Positions 49,576 through 58,144 of a stretch of 64,000 bases of DNA are shown here, in pieces. The notes beneath the pieces were generated by a model. The model saw only the letters and a program-made list of their open reading frames with translations, was not told the origin of the DNA and ran no database searches. The stretch lies in assembly GCF_001579805.1 (NCBI RefSeq), contig NZ_CP014546.1, positions 3,658,001 through 3,722,000 on the forward strand, in the 5' to 3' direction. Made by a program: the position numbers and the translations under genes. Numbering within the stretch: the first letter of the stretch is position 1; each line of letters begins with the position of its first letter. The DNA comes from Pseudomonas azotoformans (GTDB lineage Bacteria; Pseudomonadota; Gammaproteobacteria; Pseudomonadales; Pseudomonadaceae).

Positions 49576-50643
49576 ATGAATCAAACCAACCTGCAATTCA
49601 AGACCTTGCTGTTATTGCTCGGCCTGGTGACCATCGCGTTTATCTGGATACTGCTACCGTTCTACGGCGCGGTGTTCTGGGCGGTGATCCTCGGCATCAT
49701 CTTTGCCCCGATGCAGCGCCGCTTGCAGCAGCGCTTTGGCTGGAACCGCAACCTCACTTCCCTGGCCACCTTGAGTGCTTGCCTGATCATCGCGATCCTG
49801 CCGGTGATCATTACCAGTGCCTTGTTGGTGCAGGAAGGCGCGACGCTCTACAAGAACATCGAAAGCGGCAAGCTGGACGTGGCGGGGTATATCGAGCAGT
49901 TCAAGAATGTGTTGCCGCCGTACTTCCAGCACCTGCTGGACCGTTTCGGCATGGGCAACCTGGAAGGCTTGCGCGAGAAGATCGTCAAGAGCGCGATGCA
50001 GGGCAGCCAGTTCTTCGCCACCCAGGCGTTCAGCTTCGGCCAGGGCACGTTTGATTTCCTGGTGAGCTTTTTCATCATGCTGTACCTGCTGTATTTCCTG
50101 CTGCGCGACGGCCCGGAGCTGGTGCGCAAGGTGCGCACGGCGGTGCCGTTGGCCGAGCCGCAGAAGCGCCGGTTACAACTCAAGTTCAATCGTGTGGTGC
50201 GGGCCACGGTCAAGGGCAATGTGCTGGTGGCCGTGACACAGGGTGCGCTCGGCGGGCTTATCTTCTGGTTCCTGGATATTCCCAGTGCATTGCTCTGGGC
50301 GGTACTGATGGCGTTTCTGTCGCTGTTGCCGGCGGTGGGCGCGGGGATTGTGTGGGGGCCGGTGGCCGCCTACTTCCTGTTGAGCGGCGCCATCTGGCAA
50401 GGCGTGGTGCTGGCGTTGTTTGGCGTGTTTGTGATCGGCCTGGTGGACAACGTGCTGCGTCCGATCCTGGTGGGCAAGGACACCAAGATGCCGGATTACC
50501 TGATCCTGATCTCGACCCTGGGCGGTTTGTCGGTGTTTGGCTTGAACGGCTTTGTGATCGGGCCTTTGGTGGCGGCGTTGTTTATGTCCAGCTGGGCGTT
50601 GTTCGTGGAGAGCAAGCCGCGAGTCAAGTTGCCATTACCCTGA
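49576..50643 (+). CDS. AI-2E transporter-family (TerC/PerM-like) membrane protein
   Basis: A 355-residue protein with about eight hydrophobic segments. The AI-2E_transport signature is seen as FDFLVSFFIMLYLLYFLLRDGPEL near residue 160, GALGGLIFWFLDIPSALLWAVLMAFLSLLPAVGAGIVWGP and GLVDNVLRPILVGKDTKMPDYLILISTLGGLSVFGLNGFVIGP. Despite the name, most members are permeases or Na+/H+ antiporters of unknown specificity. It is separated from the dipZ-like gene by a terminator. Confidence 0.9.
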   Translation: MNQTNLQFKTLLLLLGLVTIAFIWILLPFYGAVFWAVILGIIFAPMQRRLQQRFGWNRNLTSLATLSACLIIAILPVIITSALLVQEGATLYKNIESGKLDVAGYIEQFKNVLPPYFQHLLDRFGMGNLEGLREKIVKSAMQGSQFFATQAFSFGQGTFDFLVSFFIMLYLLYFLLRDGPELVRKVRTAVPLAEPQKRRLQLKFNRVVRATVKGNVLVAVTQGALGGLIFWFLDIPSALLWAVLMAFLSLLPAVGAGIVWGPVAAYFLLSGAIWQGVVLALFGVFVIGLVDNVLRPILVGKDTKMPDYLILISTLGGLSVFGLNGFVIGPLVAALFMSSWALFVESKPRVKLPLP

Positions 50644-50646
50644 GCC

Positions 50647-50829
50647 TCAGGCGTGGAGCCTGAAGTTCGAGGCGTGTTGCAGTTGTTTTTCGGCGTCGGA
50701 CAGGGATGTCAGCGGGCCGCTGATGGTTTCGCCATCGCGTACCAAGTACCAGCAGGCAAGCAGACCCAGCTTGCGCAGAGGGGCGGGAACGGCGCTGCCG
50801 ATGACGGACATGATTTGAACAGTGTGCAT
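50647..50829 (-). CDS. small protein, 60 residues, unknown
   Basis: MHTVQIMSVIGS at the start, then a Leu-rich helix (PLRKLGLLACWYLVRDG) and a charged end (SLSDAEKQLQHASNF). A strong GGAGG lies 5 nt before the ATG at 50829, which supports real translation. No family recognised. Convergent with the AI-2E permease gene, 3 bp apart. Confidence 0.6.
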   Translation of the reverse strand: MHTVQIMSVIGSAVPAPLRKLGLLACWYLVRDGETISGPLTSLSDAEKQLQHASNFRLHA

Positions 50830-50920
50830 AAGGACCTCCAATCGCTATGGTGGTCACTTTACGGGGCGGGGTGATGCAGGAAAAATCACCTGTCTCGATA
50901 GTCGTCATCGACGCGAGGCG

Positions 50921-51115
50921 TCAGTCCACCACTTGATCGAGCATGTGCACCACTTCCTGCTCACTGAGCAGACCCTTGCGCACCAGGTTTTCCGCCAGCA
51001 GCGCGAGAAACTTGGCGCTGCGGTGGCCTTCCAGGTGCTTGAGCTCGGTGAGGGCGCTATAGACCTTGCTGGACGTACAAAGGCCAGCGGTGCGGTGCGG
51101 GTTTTGCGTGGGCAT
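50921..51115 (-). CDS. small protein, 64 residues, unknown
   Basis: MPTQNPHRTAG start, then two amphipathic helices (KVYSALTELKHLEGHRSAKFLALLAENLVRKGLL and SEQEVVHMLDQVVD). AAGGA precedes the ATG at 51115. No signal peptide. The composition looks like a small helical regulatory or helper protein; no family recognised. Confidence 0.6.
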   Translation of the reverse strand: MPTQNPHRTAGLCTSSKVYSALTELKHLEGHRSAKFLALLAENLVRKGLLSEQEVVHMLDQVVD

Positions 51116-51294
51116 GGTCAGTCGTCCTTGTTGTTATTGGGTGGACAGGATCGATAGTGGAAGTATGTCGTGACACAAACATGACAGCGCAAGGCCTGTT
51201 CGGGCAAGTAGACATTGGTGTCGATGATGCGCGATTGGGCGCCGGGTATTGTCCCCAGAACGACCTCGACCCCCTGAATCCGGACTTTGCAGGC

Positions 51295-51324
51295 AAAAAA
51301 AGGCCCCGCAACGCTGCGAGGCCT
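51295..51324 (-). terminator. intrinsic terminator of the Pro/Tyr-rich protein gene
   Basis: Read on the minus strand: AGGCCTCGCA, 4-nt loop, TGCGGGGCCT (one mismatch), followed by seven T. It lies 20 bp after the stop codon at 51344. Confidence 0.82.
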
Positions 51325-51343
51325 GTTTTGTCAGACGATCCGA

Positions 51344-51709
51344 TTACCAGCCGCGACCGTAGTAGCCGTGGGGAGGGCCGTAGTAACCGCGTGGTGGACC
51401 GTAATAGCCACGCGGTGGGCCGTAATACACCGGCGCCGGGCGGTAATACACCTGCTGCTGCACATACACCGGTGGTGGCGGTGCGTAGTAGACCGGCGGC
51501 GCGGCATACACCGGCTGCGGTTGCACATACACCGGCTGCTGCACGTAGACCTCACGTGGCTGGCTGGCAACCACGGAGCCCACGACGGCGGCGCCGACTA
51601 AAGCACCCAATACGGCCGGGCCACCCCAACCACCACCGTGGGCGGAGGCTTGGCCTGCCATCGCGAGTGCGCCAACCAGCAAGGCGATCTTGGGGATTGT
51701 ACGAATCAT
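51344..51709 (-). CDS. exported Pro/Tyr/Gly-rich repeat protein
   Basis: A 121-residue protein: signal peptide residues 1-22 (ending GQASA), then a glycine-rich hydrophobic stretch (GGPAVLGALVGAAVVGSVVA) and a low-complexity tail with PVYVQP/PPVYY blocks and three tandem PP[RH]GYYG units. The start is the ATG at 51709, 8 nt after GAGGA; an ATG two codons upstream sits on that site. Similar proteins are common in Pseudomonas as surface or cell-envelope proteins of unknown role. Confidence 0.8.
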   Translation of the reverse strand: MIRTIPKIALLVGALAMAGQASAHGGGWGGPAVLGALVGAAVVGSVVASQPREVYVQQPVYVQPQPVYAAPPVYYAPPPPVYVQQQVYYRPAPVYYGPPRGYYGPPRGYYGPPHGYYGRGW

Positions 51710-51871
51710 GGTCATTCCTCGGTTAGCCCCAGCGCTTGTGGTCTGCAATCAATAGACTCAAGTAATGTCGCGGGGATACTTTTAAGACAACGTATTTCTG
51801 AAAAACAGCACAGCCGCTAGGTAAAGGTTGTGTAAGGTCTGTACCCAATTGCTTACTCAAAGGAGTTACCC

Positions 51872-52690
51872 ATGCAGATGCACCCCAACAAGGACACCCA
51901 ACTGTGCATGTCTCTGTCGGCGCGCCCCGGGAATTTCGGCCTGCGGTTTCATAACCACCTGTACGAGCAGTTGGGTCTGAACTTCTACTATAAGGCCTTC
52001 AGCAGCCAGGATTTGCCCGGCGCGATCGGTGGTATCCGCGCGCTGGGCGTCCGTGGTTGCGGGGTGTCCATGCCGTTCAAAGAGGCTGCCATTGCCTTGG
52101 TGGACGAACTCGACGATTCGGTTCAAGCCATCGACTCGCTGAACACCATCGTCAACACTGACGGGCACCTCAAGGCTTACAACACCGATTACATCGCCAT
52201 CGAGCAACTGCTGAAAAAGCACGCGGTGCCGCAGGACTCGACCTTCGCCCTGCGCGGCAGCGGCGGCATGGCCAAAGCCGTGGCCAGTGCCTTGCGCGAT
52301 GGCGGCTACGCCAATGGCGTGATCGTGGCGCGCAATGAAACCGCAGGCCGGGCATTGGCGCAAAACCTGGAGTATGAGTGGCTGGCCGAACTGGGTGACC
52401 TGCGCCCGCAAATGCTGATCAACGTCACCCCCATCGGCATGACCGGCGGCGCTGAAGCGGACGCACTGGCGTTTGATGCAGAGGCGGTGGACTCTGCCGA
52501 GACTGTATTCGATGTGGTAGCGATACCCGCCGAAACACCGCTGATCGTGCGTGGCCGTGCCAAGGGCAAACGGGTGATTACTGGACTGGAAGTGATCGCC
52601 ATCCAGGCCCTGGAGCAGTTCGTGCTCTACACCGGAGTGCGTCCTACCCCGGAGCAGTTTGAGAAAGCCGTGGCCTTTGCCCGTGCCTGA
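51872..52690 (+). CDS. shikimate dehydrogenase-like protein (SDH-L type)
   Basis: A 272-residue AroE-fold protein. It keeps the catalytic Lys and Asp (GVSMPFKEAA, YNTDYIAIEQLL), the nucleotide-binding RGSGGMAKAVASAL and IVARNETAGRAL, and the INVTPIGM segment. The usual N-terminal shikimate-binding GxPIxHSxSP is replaced by LSARPGNFGLRFHN, as in the SDH-like group, which has low or different activity. So it is probably not the housekeeping AroE. AAGGAG precedes the ATG at 51872. It is a single-gene unit. Confidence 0.85.
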   Translation: MQMHPNKDTQLCMSLSARPGNFGLRFHNHLYEQLGLNFYYKAFSSQDLPGAIGGIRALGVRGCGVSMPFKEAAIALVDELDDSVQAIDSLNTIVNTDGHLKAYNTDYIAIEQLLKKHAVPQDSTFALRGSGGMAKAVASALRDGGYANGVIVARNETAGRALAQNLEYEWLAELGDLRPQMLINVTPIGMTGGAEADALAFDAEAVDSAETVFDVVAIPAETPLIVRGRAKGKRVITGLEVIAIQALEQFVLYTGVRPTPEQFEKAVAFARA

Positions 52691-52785
52691 CGCTTCATCC
52701 CATCGCATCCCCGACCCAGTACCCAAGTAGCATAGGTCTCCCCCCTGGCCCTTCGTAAACTGGTGCTTCAGAGGGGGAGCCAACG

Positions 52786-53931
52786 ATGCACAACAGTGAA
52801 GGCGTAGTCAGTGCCATGTCCCAGGCCACGGATGCCGGGCAGGCCGCCGAAGAGCTGGCCCGGCAGCTGTTGCATCCGTACCTGGGTTTCGTGCTGTTTT
52901 TTTGCTCGGCCTCCTATGACTTGCAGGCCTTGGGCCAGGCGCTGCAACAATGCTTCGGCAGCGTGCGCGTGGTGGGCTGCACCAGCGCCGGCGAGATCAC
53001 CGCCCACGGTTATGGGCGCAATTGCATCACGGCCGTGGGCTTCAACCACGCGCACTTTTCAATCGCCACCGAACTCATCGACCAGGTGGAGCACTTCAGC
53101 CTGATCAACGCCCAGGAGATGGTCGAGCGCCTGGTCGGCGGCTGTCGCAGCAATACGTTGGCGCCGATCAAGGGCAATACCTTTGCACTGACCTTGCTCG
53201 ATGGCCTGTCCAGCCGTGAAGAAATGGTGCTGGCCGCCCTCAGTGCCGCCCTGGGCGATATCCCGCACTTCGGCGGCTCGGCCGGTGACGACAACTTCCT
53301 CACCCAAACCCACGTGTACTTCAACGGTGATTTCCACAGCGGCGCGGCGGTGGTGGTGCTGGTCAATACCTGGCTGGATTTCGAGGTGTTCACCACGCAC
53401 CACATCCTGCCGCGCACGGAAAAACTGGTGGTGACCGGCGCCGACAGCCCGTCACGTCGCGTCTTCGAACTCAACGCCGAGCCCGCCGCCGAAGAGTACG
53501 CACGGCATATCGGCGTGGCCGTGGCCGACCTCGATCACCGCGTCTTCGCCGCCCACCCGCTGGCGGTGCGCATTCACGACCAGTACTACGTGCGCTCGAT
53601 CCAGCAGGTGCACGCCGACCTCAGCCTGAGTTTCTACTGCGCGGTGGAAAACGGCATCGTGCTCACCGTCATGCAGCCTGGCCCGATCCTGCCCAACCTG
53701 AAAGGCCTGTTCGACGGCCTGCAAGCGCGCCTTGGCGACCTGTTGCTGACCATCGGCTGCGATTGCTTCCTGCGCCGCCTGGAGCTGGAAGACACCGGCC
53801 AGCTGGAACCGATCGGTGCTTATTTGCGCGACCAACGGGTGATGGGCTTCAACACCTACGGAGAACAGTTCAATGGCATGCACATCAACCAGACCTTCAC
53901 CGGGGTCGCCATTGCCCGAGGCCGGCGCTGA
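52786..53931 (+). CDS. nosP: FIST-domain nitric oxide-sensing protein NosP
   Basis: A 381-residue soluble protein with FIST N (LGFVLFFCSASYDLQALGQALQQCF, VVGCTSAGEI, GGSAGDDNFL) and FIST C (FELNAEPAAEEYARHIGV, FAAHPLAVRIHDQYYVRSI, LEDTGQLEPIGAYLRDQRVMGFNTYGEQFNG) domains. In P. aeruginosa PA1975 binds haem and NO and controls the adjacent kinase NahK. The same adjacency holds here, with a 20-nt overlap to the kinase. An excellent GAGGGGGA site precedes the ATG at 52786. Confidence 0.88.
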   Translation: MHNSEGVVSAMSQATDAGQAAEELARQLLHPYLGFVLFFCSASYDLQALGQALQQCFGSVRVVGCTSAGEITAHGYGRNCITAVGFNHAHFSIATELIDQVEHFSLINAQEMVERLVGGCRSNTLAPIKGNTFALTLLDGLSSREEMVLAALSAALGDIPHFGGSAGDDNFLTQTHVYFNGDFHSGAAVVVLVNTWLDFEVFTTHHILPRTEKLVVTGADSPSRRVFELNAEPAAEEYARHIGVAVADLDHRVFAAHPLAVRIHDQYYVRSIQQVHADLSLSFYCAVENGIVLTVMQPGPILPNLKGLFDGLQARLGDLLLTIGCDCFLRRLELEDTGQLEPIGAYLRDQRVMGFNTYGEQFNGMHINQTFTGVAIARGRR

Positions 53932-55306
53932 CCTGTCCGCTCAAGTGACCCGGCTGCAACAGGACAACCACAAGCTGATGCGGATCAACGCGGCGCTGAT
54001 CGAGCGCATCGAGTCCGGCATGACCCAGGGCAATAACCCGTACACCATCTTCCAGCATTCAGTGGTGCTGGCCGAGCAAGTGCGCGAACGCACCGACGCG
54101 CTGAACCAGGCGATGGCCGAACTCAAGGCCAGCAACCACCTGCTGATCAACGCCCGGCTGCGCGCTGAGGCCTTGTGCCGGCAGCAGGTGGCGGCGCAAA
54201 GGGAGGCCGAGCAGGCCAACCTGTCGAAGACGAAATTCCTGGCCGCCGTCAGCCATGACCTGCTGCAACCGCTGAATGCGGCCCGGCTGTTCACCAGTGC
54301 CTTGCTGGAGCGCCCGAGCGAAACCCTGGTGCGTAACGTGAGTAACTCCCTGGAAGACGTGGAAAATCTGTTGGGCACCCTGGTGGATATTTCCAAGCTG
54401 GACGCTGGGGTGATCAAGGCGGATATCGCGCCGTTCGCCCTGAGTGAACTGCTCGACAACCTGGCCGCCGAATACACCGAACTGGCCCGCAGCGAGGGGC
54501 TTGAACTGCACTTCATCGGCTGCTCGGCGCTGGTGCACAGCGACATCCAGCTGCTGGCGCGGATCCTGCGCAACCTGCTGAGCAACGCGCTTCGCTATAC
54601 CTACAAAGGCCGTGTGGTGCTGGGCTGTCGGCGTCAGCAGCAGCGCGTGCTGATTCAGGTGTGGGACAGCGGCATGGGCATTGCCGAAGACCGGCTGGAG
54701 GAAATTTTCCAGGAGTTCAAGCGCGGCGATGTGCAGCGTCCGGATCAGGATCGCGGGCTGGGGTTGGGCCTGGCTATCGTGGAAAAGATTGCCGGCATCC
54801 TCGGCCACCGGATCAGCGTCAAGTCCTGGCCGGGTCAGGGTTCGATGTTTTCGGTAGAAGTGCCGTTGAGCGCGACCGCGCCCAAGGCATTGCCGACGCC
54901 GTGCATGAGCGAGCCGATGCTCGAACGCCTGCAAGGCGCGCGGGTGTGGGTGCTGGATAACGACGCGGCAATCTGCGCCGGCATGCGCACCTTGCTCGAA
55001 GGCTGGGGCTGCCGTGTGATCACCGCGCTCTCGGAACAGGACCTGGCGCGCCAGGTAGACAACTACCATGCCGAGGTGGACCTGCTGATTGCCGATTACC
55101 ACCTCGACGACAACCAGAACGGCGTGGATGCCGTGGCGCGGATCAACGCCCACCGCGGCCGTGCGATTCCGGCGATGATGATCACGGCGAACTACAGCAA
55201 CGAGTTAAAGCAGCAAATTCGTGAGTTGGGGCATACGTTGATGCATAAGCCGGTAAGGCCAATGAAGTTGAAAACCGCGATGAGTCACCTGCTCAGCCGA
55301 CCCTGA
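53912..55306 (+). CDS. nahK: hybrid histidine kinase/response regulator NahK (ErcS'-like)
   Basis: A soluble hybrid kinase of about 464 residues: N-terminal coiled coil (about 5-100, LSAQVTRLQQDNHKLMRINAALIERI), H-box KFLAAVSHDLLQPLNAARLF, N-box LARILRNLLSNALRYT, G1 VWDSGMGIAEDRL, G2 GLGLGLAIVEKIAG, and a receiver (about 345-460) with phosphoacceptor Asp in LLIADYHLDD. The TTG at 53912 is chosen (LPEAGADLSAQ), overlapping nosP by 20 nt; an in-frame ATG at 53873 is the alternative. NahK feeds phosphotransfer networks for biofilm, and ErcS' acts in ethanol-oxidation control. PAS domains are absent, unlike the longer kinase I recall from P. aeruginosa. Confidence 0.85.
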   Translation: MPEAGADLSAQVTRLQQDNHKLMRINAALIERIESGMTQGNNPYTIFQHSVVLAEQVRERTDALNQAMAELKASNHLLINARLRAEALCRQQVAAQREAEQANLSKTKFLAAVSHDLLQPLNAARLFTSALLERPSETLVRNVSNSLEDVENLLGTLVDISKLDAGVIKADIAPFALSELLDNLAAEYTELARSEGLELHFIGCSALVHSDIQLLARILRNLLSNALRYTYKGRVVLGCRRQQQRVLIQVWDSGMGIAEDRLEEIFQEFKRGDVQRPDQDRGLGLGLAIVEKIAGILGHRISVKSWPGQGSMFSVEVPLSATAPKALPTPCMSEPMLERLQGARVWVLDNDAAICAGMRTLLEGWGCRVITALSEQDLARQVDNYHAEVDLLIADYHLDDNQNGVDAVARINAHRGRAIPAMMITANYSNELKQQIRELGHTLMHKPVRPMKLKTAMSHLLSRP

Positions 55307-55310
55307 GGGT

Positions 55311-55976
55311 TCAGCGACGCAGGTACGAGCCGAAATCGATGTCTCCCGCACTCAAGATCGCCTGTACCCGATTATGCACATTCAACTTGCGCAGAATCGC
55401 TGACACATGGGCCTTCACCGTGGTCTCGGCAATCTCCAGGGTATAGGCGATCTGCTTGTTTGACTCGCCCTTGGTCATGCGTTCCAGCACCAGCAACTGT
55501 TTGCGCGTGAGGGCCTGCAGCAGCTCCGGGGCAAACCCCGGGCTGTCGTGCATGCGCCGTTGCCCGGGGTTTTTCTGGGTGCGGATGATGTCCGGCGGCA
55601 GGTACACGTTACCGTTGAGAATCTGCTGGATGGCTTCGGTCATTTGCAGGCGCGGTGATGACTTGGTGATGAAACCCACGGCGCCGTAGGTGATGGCTTG
55701 CAGCACGATCTGCTTGTCCTGCTCGGCCGAGACGATCACCACCGGGATGGTCGGCGACTCGTTGCGCAGGTTGATCAGGCCGTTGAGGCCGTGCATGCCG
55801 GGCATGTTCAGGTCCAGCAGGATCAGGTCGAGGTCGTCGTGTTCCTGGGTCAGGGCGAGGGCGCTGTCCAGGTCGGCGGTTTCCATTACGTCGCTGCCGG
55901 GGAAGCCGTCGCTGATGACGTTATGAATCGCCTCGCGAAACAGCGGGTGATCGTCGGCAATCAAAATTTTGTACAT
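55311..55976 (-). CDS. agmR: NarL/LuxR-family response regulator AgmR/ErbR/PedR1
   Basis: A 221-residue regulator starting [21 protein letters not shown], with phosphoacceptor Asp55 ([10 protein letters not shown]), Lys in FITKSS, and a C-terminal LuxR HTH ([45 protein letters not shown]). In P. aeruginosa and P. putida this protein activates the PQQ alcohol dehydrogenase and pqq genes. It lies between nahK (convergent, 4 bp apart) and the CxxxCW protein gene, 27 bp upstream on the same strand. Confidence 0.9.
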   Translation of the reverse strand: MYKILIADDHPLFREAIHNVISDGFPGSDVMETADLDSALALTQEHDDLDLILLDLNMPGMHGLNGLINLRNESPTIPVVIVSAEQDKQIVLQAITYGAVGFITKSSPRLQMTEAIQQILNGNVYLPPDIIRTQKNPGQRRMHDSPGFAPELLQALTRKQLLVLERMTKGESNKQIAYTLEIAETTVKAHVSAILRKLNVHNRVQAILSAGDIDFGSYLRR

Positions 55977-56003
55977 GGCCGTTCACCTTCTTGTTGTGGT
56001 TTT

Positions 56004-56543
56004 TTATTCAAAGGGTTCGGGTGTCGCAGCCATCACTGGCAGTTTTGCCGCTTCCCATGCATCCAAGCCATCGCGGTACCAATACACAGAGGTATAGCCC
56101 AGGCTGGCGGCTCGTTTTACCGCGTTCCAACTCAGCCAGCAATCGGAGCGGCAGTAGAACACGAGCGGGCGTGCCAGCTGGCCGTCGGTGAACTTGTACA
56201 GGTGGCGCACGAAGTAGCCCTGCCATTCCGGGGTGAGGTCGCCGTCGCCGGTATTGGCCAGCCAGTGGCTGCCGGGCAGGTTGGCGTGGGGCTGGTCTTC
56301 GATGAAGCGGCCTTGCAGCCATTGGCGGCGGTACACATCGATGAGTACCGGTGCGGGCGTCTGGTTGAGCAGGGTCTGCAGGGCTGGGGTGTCGACGATG
56401 GTTACGCCGGGCAGATTATCGGGCGTAGGGCTTCGATACAGGCTGGTGCGGTAGCCCTCGGCGGAAAACAATGGGGTGTCGGCCTGTACGTGGCTGATGA
56501 ACAGGCACAACAGTGCCGCAAGGGGCAGTCGAGCGGGCAGCAT
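56004..56543 (-). CDS. PQQ-dependent catabolism-associated CxxxCW-motif protein
   Basis: A 179-residue protein with a signal peptide (residues 1-21, ending HVQA) and a rhodanese-like domain. The hallmark is VFYCRSDCWLSWNAVKRAASLGY, the Cys-x3-Cys-Trp motif of a family that occurs only beside PQQ dehydrogenase genes. The ATG at 56543 (MLPARLPLAALL) is chosen; the frame upstream to 56687 has no family sequence. It is probably periplasmic, with an undefined redox or sulfur-relay role. Likely co-transcribed with agmR. Confidence 0.85.
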   Translation of the reverse strand: MLPARLPLAALLCLFISHVQADTPLFSAEGYRTSLYRSPTPDNLPGVTIVDTPALQTLLNQTPAPVLIDVYRRQWLQGRFIEDQPHANLPGSHWLANTGDGDLTPEWQGYFVRHLYKFTDGQLARPLVFYCRSDCWLSWNAVKRAASLGYTSVYWYRDGLDAWEAAKLPVMAATPEPFE

Positions 56544-56698
56544 GGCGGGTCCAATCCTTATCGTTATGCGCCCATTACACGCGACTCCCGCTGCCTTGGG
56601 AATGCGACGATAGACAGCAAAACCAGTACCAAAGTAGTAGGTCGCCGCAGGCCTTCGGGTTCTAGCATGCACAGCAAGCACTGCCATTGGAGGCCGCT

Positions 56699-57325
56699 AT
56701 GAACATCCTGTTGGTCGACGATCACGCCGTGGTCCGCCTGGGCTATGCCGGGCTGTTGCGCAGCGGCTTGCCGGGTGTAGACGTGCGCGAAGCGGCCAGC
56801 GGCGAAGAGGCCCTGGCGCGGGTGCATGAGGCGGTGCCTAACCTGGTGATCATCGGCTTTGGGCTGCCCGGTATCAGTGGCCTGGAAACCACCCGCCGCC
56901 TGCGTCAGCGCCTGCCGCAATTACGCGTGCTGTTTTTCAGCCAGCATGCCGAACTGCCCCTGGTGCGCCAGGCTCTGGAGGCGGGCGCGTCGGGTTATCT
57001 CACCAAGCGCGCTTCGCCTGCGGTGATGCTTGAAGCGGTAGAGCGCATCCTCGATGGCCACACCTATATCGAACAGGACCTGGCTACCCACCTGGCGTAC
57101 CACCCCACCGATCGCCGCCTGCACAGCATGACCCAACGCGAGCTGGAGATTTTCCTGATGCTCGCCAAGGGCACCCCGGCCCGTTCGATTGCGGTCCAGC
57201 TGAGTATCAGCAACAAGACCGTGTCCAACCACCTGACCTTGCTCAAGAGCAAGTTGCAGGTGAGTTCCCATGCCGAACTGGTGCACCTGGGCATCGACAT
57301 GGGCGTGGTGCGGGTGGCGGGTTAG
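56699..57325 (+). CDS. exaE: LuxR-family response regulator (ExaE-like) lacking the phosphoacceptor Asp
   Basis: A 208-residue protein: receiver with acidic pair D7-D8 (LLVDDHAVVRLGY), Lys103 in LTKRAS, and a LuxR HTH (MTQREL, LAKGTPARSIAVQLSISNKTVSNHLTLLKSKL). At residue 53, where the phosphoacceptor Asp belongs (LVIxDFGLPG), this sequence has Gly (codon GGC at 56855-56857). A single A-to-G change from GAC explains it. ExaE-type regulators switch on exaA in response to kinase ExaD; here phosphorylation would be blocked unless an alternative residue is used. The ATG at 56699 follows GGAGG. The stop overlaps the convergent pentapeptide gene by 4 nt. Confidence 0.85.
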   Translation: MNILLVDDHAVVRLGYAGLLRSGLPGVDVREAASGEEALARVHEAVPNLVIIGFGLPGISGLETTRRLRQRLPQLRVLFFSQHAELPLVRQALEAGASGYLTKRASPAVMLEAVERILDGHTYIEQDLATHLAYHPTDRRLHSMTQRELEIFLMLAKGTPARSIAVQLSISNKTVSNHLTLLKSKLQVSSHAELVHLGIDMGVVRVAG

Positions 57326-57969
57326 CGGTCCCAGGTGGTGGGGCAGTCTTTGCAGCCCTCCATATTCGCGTCCTGAAAGTTGGCATAGTGCTGGCGGCTG
57401 CCGCTGAGGGTGGCTTTTTCCAGGTTGCTTTCACCGAACTTGGCTTCTTGCAGGTTGGCGTCGCTGAGGTCCGCGCCTTGCAGGTCAGCCTTGCTCAGCC
57501 AGGTCATTTCCAGGTCGGCCGCGCGCAGGTTGGCCTTGTGCATTTTGGCCCCCGACAACCGCGCAAATTGCAGGTAGGCGGCGCTCAGGTTGGCGTTTTC
57601 AAATTGCGCGCCCTGGGCAAACATCCCCCAGCCTTGCACGGCCATCAATGTGGCGTCGGTGAAGTCGGCCAGGCGCAGGTTGGCTTGTTGCAGGCTGGCG
57701 CGGGTCAGGTTGGCGCCTTGCAACTGGGCTTTTTCCAGGTTGGCAAGGTCCAGGTTGGCGTGGCGCAAGTCGGCATCGCGCAGATCGGCACCGGCCAGGT
57801 TCATGCCGCTCAGGTTCTGGTTGCGCAGGTTGGCGCCCTTGAGATTGGCGCCGGGGCATTGGCTGTGCTCGGCAAGCGTGCAACCGTTGATGACCAGGGG
57901 GGCGTCGTCGCCGTCGTCGGCGTGGGCGAAGGGTAGGGACAGTAGAAGTAACAACGGCAGATATCTCAT
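57322..57969 (-). CDS. pentapeptide-repeat protein, exported
   Basis: A 215-residue protein: signal peptide residues 1-18 (ending AHA), then a long run of A(D/N)LxxAxL pentapeptide repeats (about residues 40-200: GANLKGANLRNQNLSGMNLAG, and on to LEKATLSGS), forming a right-handed quadrilateral helix, ending in a CKDC pair. The start is the ATG at 57969 behind CGAGG. P. putida has a pentapeptide protein at the same place between exaE and pedE (PP_2673 as I recall). Role unknown. It is 3' of exaA, across a REP pair. Confidence 0.87.
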   Translation of the reverse strand: MRYLPLLLLLSLPFAHADDGDDAPLVINGCTLAEHSQCPGANLKGANLRNQNLSGMNLAGADLRDADLRHANLDLANLEKAQLQGANLTRASLQQANLRLADFTDATLMAVQGWGMFAQGAQFENANLSAAYLQFARLSGAKMHKANLRAADLEMTWLSKADLQGADLSDANLQEAKFGESNLEKATLSGSRQHYANFQDANMEGCKDCPTTWDR

Positions 57970-57997
57970 CAAAAAACCTCGAAGGTGGCGGGGTACC

Positions 57998-58117
57998 TGT
58001 GGCGAGGGAGCTTGCTCCCGCTCGGCTGCGCAGCAGTCGTAAACCTGGCTGCGCAGTGCCACAGGAGGAATGCCGGGGCCGCTTCGCAGCCCAGCGGGAG
58101 CAAGCTCCCTCGCCACA
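57998..58117. repeat. inverted REP pair (REPIN)
   Basis: One REP in forward orientation at 57998-58040 (TGTGGCGAGGGAGCTTGCTC core onward) and its inverse at 58085-58117 (ending GCAAGCTCCCTCGCCACA). The two can pair over about 27 bp. It separates the exaA 3' end from the pentapeptide gene start. Confidence 0.85.
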
Positions 58118-58144
58118 AAAGGCGGCCCCCGCATATTCCATGGG

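Noticed and set aside
56544..56687. Longer N-terminus for the CxxxCW protein
   Set aside because: The signal peptide begins at the ATG at 56543; the upstream part covers promoter space shared with exaE.
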